NCBI GenBank assembly: GCA_029013165.1
Contig: JAQXMV010000030.1
Span: 1 to 7,069 of the forward strand
Direction of reading: 5' to 3'
Source: Oscillospiraceae bacterium
Lineage (GTDB): Bacteria; Bacillota; Clostridia; Oscillospirales; Acutalibacteraceae
Length of the DNA: 7,069 nucleotides
Shown here: positions 1 to 6,703 of the stretch, one piece after another
Numbering within the stretch: position 1 is the first letter of the stretch
How the letters are laid out: the number at the start of each line of letters is the position of its first letter
Notes under the pieces: model-generated
Told to the model about the DNA's origin: nothing
Seen by the model: the letters and a program-made list of their open reading frames with translations, nothing else
Databases searched by the model: none
Made by a program: the position numbers and the translations under genes

Positions 1-56
1 TAACCTCACCAATGGTTCACATGCGTGTTAACCTCACCCGTGGTTTATGTTTTCGG
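1..56. repeat. Two-copy 28-nt direct repeat at window edge
   Basis: Two adjacent 28-nt units begin with the identical decamer TAACCTCACC (1-10 and 29-38), followed by two variable bases and TGGTT (13-17 and 41-45). The second halves of the units diverge. Each unit contains an ACC...GGT inverted pair around the variable bases. The array starts at the first base of the window, so further copies may lie to the left. It could be the end of a tandem repeat or a pair of protein-binding sites. No cas genes or long identical repeats support a CRISPR array. Confidence 0.4.
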
Positions 57-91
57 CAAAACACTACCTTCCCACCAACAGAAAAGCACAC

Positions 92-118
92 AAAAAACGG
101 CGCTGTCTGCGCAGCGCC
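92..118 (-). terminator. Distal minus-strand terminator-like hairpin
   Basis: A perfect 7-bp stem GGCGCTG / CAGCGCC (99-105 with 112-118) closes a 6-nt loop. Read on the minus strand it is followed directly by GTTTTTTGTGTG, the layout of a Rho-independent terminator. On the plus strand no T-run follows it. The only minus-strand genes upstream are the glg genes, so it would act as a backup terminator about 300 nt after the first one. It could also belong to the repeat cluster in this flank. Confidence 0.5.
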
Positions 119-169
119 ACCGTAACGGTCAAGTCCGTCTATTACAAAAAAATATCTGCCCTTTTCACC

Positions 170-231
170 GGGAAACCCCCGGCGAGGGTTTCCCACGGAA
201 CGAGGAAAATGCTCCGCATTTTTCTCGTTCC
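170..231. repeat. Pair of strong hairpins (intergenic repeat)
   Basis: Two perfect or near-perfect hairpins stand two bases apart. The first has a 9-bp stem GGGAAACCC (170-178) with GGGTTTCCC (186-194) and a 7-nt loop. The second has a 16-bp stem (197-212 with 216-231), with one G-T wobble and a 3-nt loop TCC. Its arms begin GGAACGAG and end CTCGTTCC. Neither is followed by a T-run on either strand, so they do not look like ordinary terminators. Long hairpins of this kind in clostridial intergenic DNA are usually small dispersed repeats; that reading is inference. Confidence 0.5.
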
Positions 232-303
232 TCCCTTCCTGCGCTTATTGAAGTATTATTTCTTCTCCCGTCAGCGCAGTTTTTCTTTTTCAGTTAAGGG
301 CAT

Positions 304-368
304 TTCGCGTTTTGCGAAGCGCGACAGGGGCTCTGCCCCTTGACCTCGCAAGCCTTTGAAAAGGCTTG
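304..368. repeat. Cluster of three short hairpins, clostridial intergenic repeat type
   Basis: Three hairpins follow in a row: TTCGC/GCGAA (304-308 with 314-318), AGGGGC/GCCCCT (326-331 with 335-340, loop TCT) and CAAGCCTT/AAGGCTTG (349-356 with 361-368, loop TGAA). The block containing the GGGGCTCTGCCCCTTGACC stretch and the following AAGCCTTT...AAAGGCTT hairpin resembles a repeat I remember near gene ends in Ruminococcaceae and Lachnospiraceae genomes. That resemblance is from memory and not verified. No open reading frame here has protein-like composition. Confidence 0.5.
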
Positions 369-394
369 ACCGAAACTTTTGTTAATTTTCTTTT

Positions 395-429
395 GAAAAG
401 CAAAGCCGCCGTTTTTTCTCGGCGGCTTT
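395..429 (-). terminator. Rho-independent terminator of the glg operon
   Basis: A perfect 9-bp stem AAAGCCGCC / GGCGGCTTT (402-410 with 421-429) closes a 10-nt loop. On the minus strand the right arm ends in TTT and is followed by GCTTTTC. The hairpin begins 5 nt after the glgA stop codon, so it almost certainly ends the glg transcript. The plus-strand side is also T-rich (TTTATCTTTTATTT), so the site could work in both directions. Confidence 0.85.
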
Positions 430-434
430 ATCTT

Positions 435-1859
435 TTATTTCAGCAAATCCTTATACAGCTTAATATATTCATTAGCGCTCTTGCCCCAACTGAAATCACA
501 TTCCATATCCCTACGAACAAGCTGATCCCAGGCTTCCTTATTATAATAAAGTCCCAAGCCTCTGCGGATCGCTCCCAGCATATCGTGGGCATTATAGGTC
601 TTGAATGTGAAGCCGTTGCCCATGCCGTCGCCGCAGTCTGTGATGGAATCACGCAGACCGCCTGTCTCGCGAATGATCGGCACCGTACCGTAACGGCAGG
701 CGACCATCTGTGAAAGGCCGCAAGGCTCACTCTTCGAGGGCATCAGGAAAAGATCGGCACCGGCATAAATTTTCCTTGCCAGAGCCGGCACAAAGCCGAT
801 CCGCACTGCCAGTTTATCGTGGTATTTATTCGCCATCTCTCTGAAGAAATTCTCATACTGCCAGTCGCCTGAACCCAAAACGGCGATCTGAACATCGGTG
901 GTTGCTAGCAGCTCGTCCAGTATTCCCTTGATCAGGTCAAGACCCTTATGGGAAACAAGGCGGCTGACGATACCGATGACGGGCACATCCTCGCGCTGAG
1001 GCAGCCCCATGTTTTCCTGCAGCACTCTCTTGTTGGCTTTTTTGCCCTGCTTCGCCGTTTCCACCGTGTAGTTTTCAGCAATGGCAGGATCGGTTTCGGG
1101 GTTATAGTTTTCAACATCAATGCCGTTGAGGATACCCTGGAGCTTCCACTGACGCTGGCGCAGAATCGTATCCAGTCCGTGACTGTACCACGGGTCGAGG
1201 ATCTCGTTGGCATAGGACGGCGAAACCGTTGTCACCTTGTCGGCGCACTCAATAGCGCCTTTCATGAAATTGACATCTCCGTCATATTCCACCAGAGAGG
1301 TATCGCCGGGATTCAGGCCGATCACATCGCCCACGAGCTCCATACCATAGGTGCCCTGATACTGGATATTATGAATGGTGAAAACCGTTTTGATTCCCTG
1401 ATACCAGGGATTTTTGCTGTAAAAGGTGGTGTAAAACACCGGGGTCAGGGCCGTCTGCCAGTCGTTGCAGTGGATAATGTCCGGTTTAAAGTCGAGCACC
1501 GGCAGAATTTCCAGCACGGCTCTGGAGAAGAAAGTGAATCTTTCCGCGTCGTCATAGTGGCCATAGATGGTGTCTCTCTTGAAATAATACTGATTATCCA
1601 GCAGGTAATAAATGACGCCCTCATGCTTGGCCTGAAAAATGCCGCAGTACTGGCGTCTCCATGCCACGGGTACGGAAATGCTCGTAATAAAGGTCATCTT
1701 GTCCTTTAATTCCTGACGGATGGTGTCATAAAGAGGCATCACCACGCGGCAGCCGATCAGCCTTTTGCGCAGTGCCTGCGGCAGAGAGCCTGCCACATCG
1801 CCCAGACCGCCGCTGGCCATGAAGGGCAGGGCCTCGCTTGATACAAATAAAACTTTCAT
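435..1859 (-). CDS. glgA: Glycogen synthase (ADP-glucose-dependent, GT5)
   Basis: GlgA transfers glucose from ADP-glucose to the non-reducing end of alpha-1,4-glucan in the cytoplasm and so lengthens glycogen chains. The protein has 474 residues, the normal size, with two Rossmann-like halves (about 1-245 and 285-470). Visible GT5 landmarks are SGGLGDV (16-22), HNIQYQG (163-169), SRL and HKG with the expected Arg300 and Lys305, EPCGL (378-382, Glu378 matching catalytic Glu377 of E. coli GlgA) and TGGL (399-402). The family's KxGGL lysine (Lys15 in E. coli) is Ala15 here, which may be a clostridial variant. The ATG at 1859 is preceded by AAGGAG with 9 nt spacing. It is the last gene of the operon, 54 nt after glgD, and a terminator follows at once. 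Confidence 0.97.
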   Translation of the reverse strand: MKVLFVSSEALPFMASGGLGDVAGSLPQALRKRLIGCRVVMPLYDTIRQELKDKMTFITSISVPVAWRRQYCGIFQAKHEGVIYYLLDNQYYFKRDTIYGHYDDAERFTFFSRAVLEILPVLDFKPDIIHCNDWQTALTPVFYTTFYSKNPWYQGIKTVFTIHNIQYQGTYGMELVGDVIGLNPGDTSLVEYDGDVNFMKGAIECADKVTTVSPSYANEILDPWYSHGLDTILRQRQWKLQGILNGIDVENYNPETDPAIAENYTVETAKQGKKANKRVLQENMGLPQREDVPVIGIVSRLVSHKGLDLIKGILDELLATTDVQIAVLGSGDWQYENFFREMANKYHDKLAVRIGFVPALARKIYAGADLFLMPSKSEPCGLSQMVACRYGTVPIIRETGGLRDSITDCGDGMGNGFTFKTYNAHDMLGAIRRGLGLYYNKEAWDQLVRRDMECDFSWGKSANEYIKLYKDLLK

Positions 1860-1868
1860 TTGGATATT

Positions 1869-1874
1869 CTCCTT
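1869..1874 (-). promoter_or_regulatory. Ribosome binding site of glgA
   Basis: AAGGAG on the minus strand lies 9 nt before the glgA ATG, inside the 54-nt glgD-glgA gap, and fixes the start at 1859. No promoter-like pair is evident in the gap, so glgA is probably expressed from the operon transcript. Confidence 0.8.
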
Positions 1875-1913
1875 ACTTCTTTGTCTTAAAGCGGCAATGA
1901 GCCTATGCCCTTT

Positions 1914-3020
1914 TTATACGGTGATATTCTTTCCGATATACATGGGATAGCTCTGTGCCGAGCAAAGCTCGCGGTTGGGCTTGATCACAACATTTTTGTC
2001 CAAGATCACACAGTTGATTTTGGCGTTCTGTCCGATATAGGAATCCTGCATGATGATGGAATTTTTAACCACGGCGCCCTCTGCGATCTCAACACCGCGG
2101 AAGAGTATGCAGTTTTCCACCGTGCCCTTGATGATACAGCCGTCGGCCACCAGGCTGTTGGAAGCCTTGGCGCAGATGCCGTAGATCGCCGGCATATAGT
2201 CGCGCACCTTAGTGAAAACCGGGAGATCCGGGCGGAAAAGATCCTTATATTCTCCCGACAGCAGACCCATGCTGATGTCATAGTAGCTCTGCAGGCTGTC
2301 GATGGTTCTGGCGTAGGTGTCAACCTTATAGCCTCTGATATCAAGAGAAGCCACATTCTTGGCAATGATGTCTCTCTCAAAGGAGGACTGACCCTGACCG
2401 ATGGCGCCGTGAATGAGTCTTTCCAGAAGCACGCGGCTGATCACCATGATATTCAGGGAATAATTCTCCGCCTCGTCGCCATGCTCACCGACGGTTACCT
2501 TTTTGATTTTGTCGCCCTCCAGCTCAAAGGTCATGATATCCTCGAGATTAGGGGTAATGCCTCTCTTGTAAGCGATGGTGATGTCGGCGCCGGTTTTCAT
2601 GTGCTCATCAATGAGCTTGTCGTAATCGGGATTACAGACCACATTGCAGTCGGAGAAAAGGACATAATCCTTACCGGAATCGGAGATATAGGGCAGGATA
2701 CCCTCCAGGGCTTCCAGTCTGTTTTTATAGACGCCGGCTCCCTTGCTGAAAGGAGGCAGAATGGTCATACCGTCGCGCTTACGGGAAAGATCCCAGGGCT
2801 TGCCCGAACCGATGTGATCCATCAGTGAGAGATAGTTGGCCTTGGTGCTGACGCCGACTTTGCCGATGCCGCTGTTGACCATGGCCGACAGGACGAAATC
2901 AATGAGTCTGTATCGGCCCGCAAAGGGAACCGAGCCCATGGTGCGGGCGTTTGTCAGTTCACTCAGACAGTCGTCGTATATGTTGGAATAAATGATGCCT
3001 AATACATTCGGAGCTGACAT
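1914..3020 (-). CDS. glgD: GlgD, regulatory-type subunit of ADP-glucose pyrophosphorylase
   Basis: GlgD is a GlgC paralogue found in Firmicutes. In Geobacillus/Bacillus-type systems it pairs with GlgC to form a more active ADP-glucose pyrophosphorylase, and has little activity alone. The protein has 368 residues: a nucleotidyltransferase fold (about 1-235) and a C-terminal left-handed beta-helix of hexapeptide-like repeats (about 270-360). Homology to GlgC is plain in FAGRYRLIDFVLSAMVNSGI (33-52). The catalytic features have decayed: the GGQGSRL phosphate loop is replaced by YSNIYDDCL, the SGDHIYKMDY motif reads FSDCNVVCNPDY (Asp124 kept), and no EKP lysine motif is seen. Its ATG follows the glgC stop codon with no gap (TAAATG). 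The Shine-Dalgarno lies inside the end of glgC, so translational coupling and matched subunit amounts are likely. Confidence 0.95.
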   Translation of the reverse strand: MSAPNVLGIIYSNIYDDCLSELTNARTMGSVPFAGRYRLIDFVLSAMVNSGIGKVGVSTKANYLSLMDHIGSGKPWDLSRKRDGMTILPPFSKGAGVYKNRLEALEGILPYISDSGKDYVLFSDCNVVCNPDYDKLIDEHMKTGADITIAYKRGITPNLEDIMTFELEGDKIKKVTVGEHGDEAENYSLNIMVISRVLLERLIHGAIGQGQSSFERDIIAKNVASLDIRGYKVDTYARTIDSLQSYYDISMGLLSGEYKDLFRPDLPVFTKVRDYMPAIYGICAKASNSLVADGCIIKGTVENCILFRGVEIAEGAVVKNSIIMQDSYIGQNAKINCVILDKNVVIKPNRELCSAQSYPMYIGKNITV

Positions 3021-4235
3021 TTATGCTTCCCCCTTTACATTTTTGTCAATCATTTCCTTAGCCTTGACTTTGGCGCCGGAACCGACGCTTACATTTTCGC
3101 CGATGACCGTTACGCCCCAGTTGTCAAGGTTTTCAATTTCTTCGGGACTTTCGCCCACATGAGCCTTCGGCTCAATGACGGCATTTTCCGCCACGATGGC
3201 GTATTCCACCACGGCGCCGGATTTGACGGTGGTGCCGGGCATAACGATGGAATAGCGTACCAGTGCGCCGGGCTCGATGTTGACATTGGAGAAGAGTATG
3301 GAATAATCCACCTCGCCCTCGATGTAGCAGCCCTCGCCGACCATGGAGTTTTCCACCTTGGCGGTGTCACCGATGAAATGAGGCGGCGCAACGGGATTTC
3401 GGGAATAGATCCTCCAGCTGTCATCGGAAAGATCCAGATCGACCTTGGGATTGAGCAGATCCAGGTTGGCCTCCCAGAGGCTGTCGATGGTACCTACATC
3501 TTTCCAGTAGCCGTCAAATTTGTAAGCAAACATTCTTTCCCCTGCGGCGTGCATGGCCGGGATCACATCGTGACCGAAATCGTTTCCGCTTTCCGGGTTG
3601 TTTTCGTCGGCGATGAGGTAACGGCGCAGCTTGCTCCAGGTGAAGATGTAAACACCCATGGAAGCCTTGTTGCTCTTGGGATTTTTCGGCTTCTCCTCAA
3701 ATTCGCTGATGGAGCCGTCCTCGTTGACGAACATCAGACCGAAGCGTGAAGCCTCCTCCCAGGGCACCTCCAGCATAGCGATGGTGCAAGCGGCGTCCTT
3801 GGCCTTGTGATATTCCAGCATTTTGTTGTAGTCCATCTTGTAAATGTGGTCGCCGGAGAGCACCGCAACATATTCCGGGTTATACCGGTCAATGAAATTT
3901 ATGTTCTGATAGATGGCGTTGGCCGTACCTTTATACCACTGGGTACCCTCGATCTGCTGATAGGGCGAGAGAATGTGTACGCCGCCGTAGGAACGGTCCA
4001 GATCCCAGGGGGAGCCGTTGCCGATGTAATCGTTCAGCTCCAGGGGCTGATACTGGGTGAGGACACCCACGGTCTCGATGCCGGAATTGATGCAGTTGGA
4101 GAGAGGAAAGTCAATGATGCGGTACTTTCCGCCGTAAGGAACTGCCGGCTTTGCGATGTGCTTGGTGAGTATGCCGAGTCTGCTTCCCTGTCCGCCGGCA
4201 AGGAGCATGGCAAGGCACTCTGTTTTCTTTACCAT
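3021..4235 (-). CDS. glgC: Glucose-1-phosphate adenylyltransferase (ADP-glucose pyrophosphorylase)
   Basis: GlgC makes ADP-glucose and pyrophosphate from ATP and glucose-1-phosphate, the committed step of bacterial glycogen synthesis. The 404-residue protein has an N-terminal nucleotidyltransferase domain (about 5-275) and a C-terminal beta-helix (about 290-380). Motifs present are LAGGQGSRL (12-20), KPAVPYGGKYRIIDFPLSNC (29-48), GTANAIYQN (103-111), SGDHIYKMDY (127-136, Asp129 matching E. coli catalytic Asp142), EEKP (180-183, Lys182 matching the glucose-1-phosphate-binding Lys195), DFGHDVIP (219-226) and YWKDVGT (243-249). By my alignment, E. coli Lys39, which binds fructose-1,6-bisphosphate, is His26 and the next residue Arg40 is Ile27, so E. 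coli-type activation is unlikely. The gene lies 33 nt after glgB with a strong GGAGGA site, and its stop codon abuts glgD. Confidence 0.98.
   Translation of the reverse strand: MVKKTECLAMLLAGGQGSRLGILTKHIAKPAVPYGGKYRIIDFPLSNCINSGIETVGVLTQYQPLELNDYIGNGSPWDLDRSYGGVHILSPYQQIEGTQWYKGTANAIYQNINFIDRYNPEYVAVLSGDHIYKMDYNKMLEYHKAKDAACTIAMLEVPWEEASRFGLMFVNEDGSISEFEEKPKNPKSNKASMGVYIFTWSKLRRYLIADENNPESGNDFGHDVIPAMHAAGERMFAYKFDGYWKDVGTIDSLWEANLDLLNPKVDLDLSDDSWRIYSRNPVAPPHFIGDTAKVENSMVGEGCYIEGEVDYSILFSNVNIEPGALVRYSIVMPGTTVKSGAVVEYAIVAENAVIEPKAHVGESPEEIENLDNWGVTVIGENVSVGSGAKVKAKEMIDKNVKGEA
3029..3036 (-). promoter_or_regulatory. Ribosome binding site of glgD inside glgC
   Basis: AAAGGGGG on the minus strand lies 8 nt before the glgD ATG and within the last codons of glgC. 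Because the glgC stop directly touches the glgD start, ribosomes finishing GlgC can restart on GlgD. Confidence 0.65.
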
Positions 4236-4241
4236 AATGAT

Positions 4242-4247
4242 TCCTCC
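4242..4247 (-). promoter_or_regulatory. Ribosome binding site of glgC
   Basis: GGAGGA on the minus strand lies 6 nt before the glgC ATG at 4235, in the 33-nt gap after glgB. It is a close match to the anti-Shine-Dalgarno sequence and fixes the start. Confidence 0.85.
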
Positions 4248-4268
4248 GTTTCTGTTATTATAATCTTG

Positions 4269-6281
4269 TTATTTGCTTACTTTCGATTTTTCTTTTTTCT
4301 GCGGTGCTTTGGGTGCTGCCGTGTAAGAGGTGACCGCAGGGATCTTTTCCTCCGGCTGTTTCACTGCCTTTTTCTTGGCCGCAGGCTTTTTCGGCTTTCT
4401 GCGAAGCAGAATAAAGGAAAGGCCGGGGATATTCATCGTCAGGCTGTTTTCAAAGCCGTGCATGGCTTTCTTTTTGGAGGTAACGGTTTTCTTCGGGCCG
4501 CCGCCTTTGCCGCCGTACTTCTGATCGTCGGAATTCAGAAGCACCTCGTAGGTTCCCTCAAATTCCACACCGAAGCTGTATTTGTTTCTGTCAATGGGGG
4601 TAAAGTTACACACAGCCACGAGCTCGTCGCCCTTTTTGTCGCGCCTGGAAAAGGCGATGACGCTGTTGTTCTTGTCGTCGCTGACGAGCCATTTGAAGCC
4701 CTCCCAGCTGTAATCCACCTCCCAGAAAGCGGGATATTTGAGATACAGGGTGTTGAGGGTGCGGATATAATCGCGGAAATTCCGGTGCATCTCATAGTCC
4801 AGGAGCACCCAGTCAAGACCGCTGTCATATTTCCACTCGATGAACTGGGCAAACTCCTGACCCATGAAGGTCAGCTTTTTGCCGGGATGGCTCATCAGAT
4901 AACCGAAGAAAGAACGCAGACCGCTGAATTTTTCCTCATACTCTCCGGGCATTTTGCCGATGAGAGAGCATTTGCCGTGAACCACCTCGTCATGAGAGAT
5001 GGGGAGAATGAAATTCTCCGAAAAGGCATAGAAGAAAGAAAATGTCAGAAGGTTATGGTTGTATTTCCTCGACAGACCGTCCATGGAAAAATACTTCAGG
5101 GCGTCGTTCATCCAGCCCATGTTCCACTTGAAGTTAAAGCCGAGACCGCCGATATCCGTGGGCTTGGTAACCAAAGGCCATGCGGTGCTTTCCTCTGCGA
5201 TCATGAGGGCATAGGGGAAATCGCGGAAAATTCCGGCGTTGAGTTTCCTGAGGAAAGAAACTGCCTCCAGATTTTCGTTGCCGCCGTACATATTTGGGAT
5301 CCACTGGCCATGATCTCTGCCGTAATCCAGATAGAGCATGGAGGCAACGGCATCAACGCGCAGGCCGTCGATGTGATATTGATCCAGCCAGAAAGCGGCG
5401 GAGGACATCAGGAAGGATATGACTTCATTGCGGCCGAAATCGAAGACCTTCGTACCCCACTGCTTATGCTCACCTTTCATGGGATTCTGATATTCATAGC
5501 AGGCTTCGCCGTCAAAATCGGCAAGGCCGAAAGCATCGCGTGGGAAATGAGCCGGTACCCAGTCGAGAATCACGCTGATTCCGTTCTGATGGCAGATATC
5601 CACGAAGTGCATGAAATCATGGGGCGTTCCGTAGCGGGAAGTAGCGGCAAAATATCCGGTTACCTGATAGCCCCATGAGCCGTCAAAGGGATATTCGGAC
5701 AAAGGCATCAGCTCAATGTGGGTATAGCCCATATCCTTTACATAGGGAACCAGCTCCTCGGCAAGTTCCCGATAGGTATAAGGGTTGCCGTCCTCGTGCT
5801 GCTTCCATGAGCCGGCATGAACCTCATAGACATTCATCGGCGATTCATAGACATTTTTCTTCTTCCTGTCCTCAACCCACTTTTGATCGCCCCATTCATA
5901 GCCTTTCAGTTCGTAAAACTTGGAGGCTGTTCCCGGACGGGTTTCGGCGTGGAAAGCATAAGGATCGGCCTTGGCCGTCTGTTTGCCGTTGGCGGCTGTG
6001 ACAAGAAATTTATATTTATCGTATTGTTTTACGCCCCTGATGAAACATTCCCACATACCGGCATCGTTGATTTTGGTCATTTCGTTGGCATTTTCCTGCC
6101 ACGAGTTGAAATCTCCGATTACGCTGACTGCCTTGGCGTGGGGTGCCCAGACGCGGAATGAGACCGTGTCCTCTTCTCCGGGAACGAAGTGAGCGCCCAT
6201 ATATTCATAGGCTTTCATATTGTTTCCCTGGTGAAAAAGATATAGGGCGACATCGTCACCATGTTGTTTGTTTTTCGCCAT
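4269..6281 (-). CDS. glgB: 1,4-alpha-glucan branching enzyme (GH13)
   Basis: GlgB cuts alpha-1,4-glucan chains and rejoins them through alpha-1,6 links, making the branches of glycogen. From the chosen start the protein has 670 residues: a short lead-in, a CBM48-type beta-sandwich (about 30-130), the GH13 catalytic barrel (about 150-520) and a C-terminal beta domain (to about 628). GH13 motifs are DWVPAHF (240-246), GLRVDAV (306-312, nucleophile Asp310), AEEST (362-366, acid/base Glu363) and LPISHDEVVHG (426-436, Asp431). It lacks the long extra N-terminal domain of the E. coli enzyme. Residues 629-670 form a Lys/Pro/Ala-rich tail (14 Lys in 42) beyond the usual end. The ATG at 6281 is preferred because GAGGTG lies 5 nt upstream; an in-frame GTG at 6344 has no such site. 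It is the first gene of the operon. Confidence 0.97.
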   Translation of the reverse strand: MAKNKQHGDDVALYLFHQGNNMKAYEYMGAHFVPGEEDTVSFRVWAPHAKAVSVIGDFNSWQENANEMTKINDAGMWECFIRGVKQYDKYKFLVTAANGKQTAKADPYAFHAETRPGTASKFYELKGYEWGDQKWVEDRKKKNVYESPMNVYEVHAGSWKQHEDGNPYTYRELAEELVPYVKDMGYTHIELMPLSEYPFDGSWGYQVTGYFAATSRYGTPHDFMHFVDICHQNGISVILDWVPAHFPRDAFGLADFDGEACYEYQNPMKGEHKQWGTKVFDFGRNEVISFLMSSAAFWLDQYHIDGLRVDAVASMLYLDYGRDHGQWIPNMYGGNENLEAVSFLRKLNAGIFRDFPYALMIAEESTAWPLVTKPTDIGGLGFNFKWNMGWMNDALKYFSMDGLSRKYNHNLLTFSFFYAFSENFILPISHDEVVHGKCSLIGKMPGEYEEKFSGLRSFFGYLMSHPGKKLTFMGQEFAQFIEWKYDSGLDWVLLDYEMHRNFRDYIRTLNTLYLKYPAFWEVDYSWEGFKWLVSDDKNNSVIAFSRRDKKGDELVAVCNFTPIDRNKYSFGVEFEGTYEVLLNSDDQKYGGKGGGPKKTVTSKKKAMHGFENSLTMNIPGLSFILLRRKPKKPAAKKKAVKQPEEKIPAVTSYTAAPKAPQKKEKSKVSK

Positions 6282-6286
6282 TTTGA

Positions 6287-6292
6287 CACCTC
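6287..6292 (-). promoter_or_regulatory. Ribosome binding site of glgB, decides the start
   Basis: GAGGTG on the minus strand, preceded by an A-rich run, lies 5 nt before the ATG at 6281. The alternative upstream in-frame GTG (6344) would add 21 residues unlike any GlgB N-terminus and lies only about 16 nt after the predicted transcript start. Confidence 0.75.
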
Positions 6293-6366
6293 TTTTTTTA
6301 TTTGTATTCCCAGCGTTTCCGCATAATAGATACAGAATACCCACTTTCGATTATTATACACATACT

Positions 6367-6395
6367 ATGATACCATTCTGTGGCGAAAATTTCAA
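6367..6395 (-). promoter_or_regulatory. Sigma-A-type promoter of the glg operon
   Basis: On the minus strand TTGAAA (6390-6395, 5 of 6 to TTGACA) and TATCAT (6367-6372, 5 of 6 to TATAAT) are separated by exactly 17 nt. The -10 is preceded by TGG, the extended -10 TGn motif. Transcription would start near 6360, giving a leader of about 79 nt. A perfect TATAAT at 6353-6358 just downstream could be a second -10, but its -35 region is poor. An A/T-rich stretch with two TTGTTA copies (6402-6407, 6410-6415) lies just upstream of the -35 and could act as an UP-like region. I see no convincing catabolite-repression operator. Confidence 0.65.
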
Positions 6396-6703
6396 TAGCT
6401 TTTGTTATTTTGTTACAAGCTTACTCAAAAAAAGCAGTATGACTTGTGCAGTTTGTTGGAAAATTCAGACAAAAGTGAGGTTTTTGTCCTAACAATTACG
6501 ATGATGTTGCCTGAAATTAAGGTCGGGTGTGTAACGGAGCACCGGCAAAAAACCAAACATGCTAAGGTATCATAGCACAGCGCCGATGCAGAAAACAGCG
6601 AAAATCGGCGGGAAATGCATGTTTGCGCCCGAAGGGAAAGCACTGCCGGCTTCGTCAAGGGGAGGTTTGTGGCGGAAGGGAAACTGAGTGGTTGAGGGGA
6701 GGT
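6396..6703. other. Non-coding spacer upstream of the glg promoter
   Basis: I find no gene here: reading frames are short or have improbable composition, and no RNA gene is recognisable. The left part is A/T-rich and holds a 7-bp hairpin GACAAAA/TTTTGTC (6468-6474 with 6482-6488). A TGCTA-N8-TAGCA inverted repeat (6560-6577) contains the decamer GGTATCATAG, which also occurs in inverted orientation in the promoter. The right part (6657-6703) is purine-rich, with two copies of AGGGGAGGT (6658-6666, 6695-6703). Confidence 0.6.

Noticed and set aside
1..56. CRISPR array
   Set aside because: Only two short, partly diverged units without distinct spacers are present, and there are no cas genes.
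25..343. Short plus-strand open frames at the left edge
   Set aside because: They cross several hairpins, have no ribosome binding site and have no protein-like composition.
3807..5678. A 623-codon stop-free frame on the plus strand
   Set aside because: It lies entirely antisense to glgB and glgC, whose motifs and codon pattern are unmistakable. The frame is a by-product of codon bias.
6282..6344. Upstream GTG start for glgB
   Set aside because: No Shine-Dalgarno precedes it, the extra residues do not resemble GlgB, and the ATG at 6281 has a well-placed GAGGTG.
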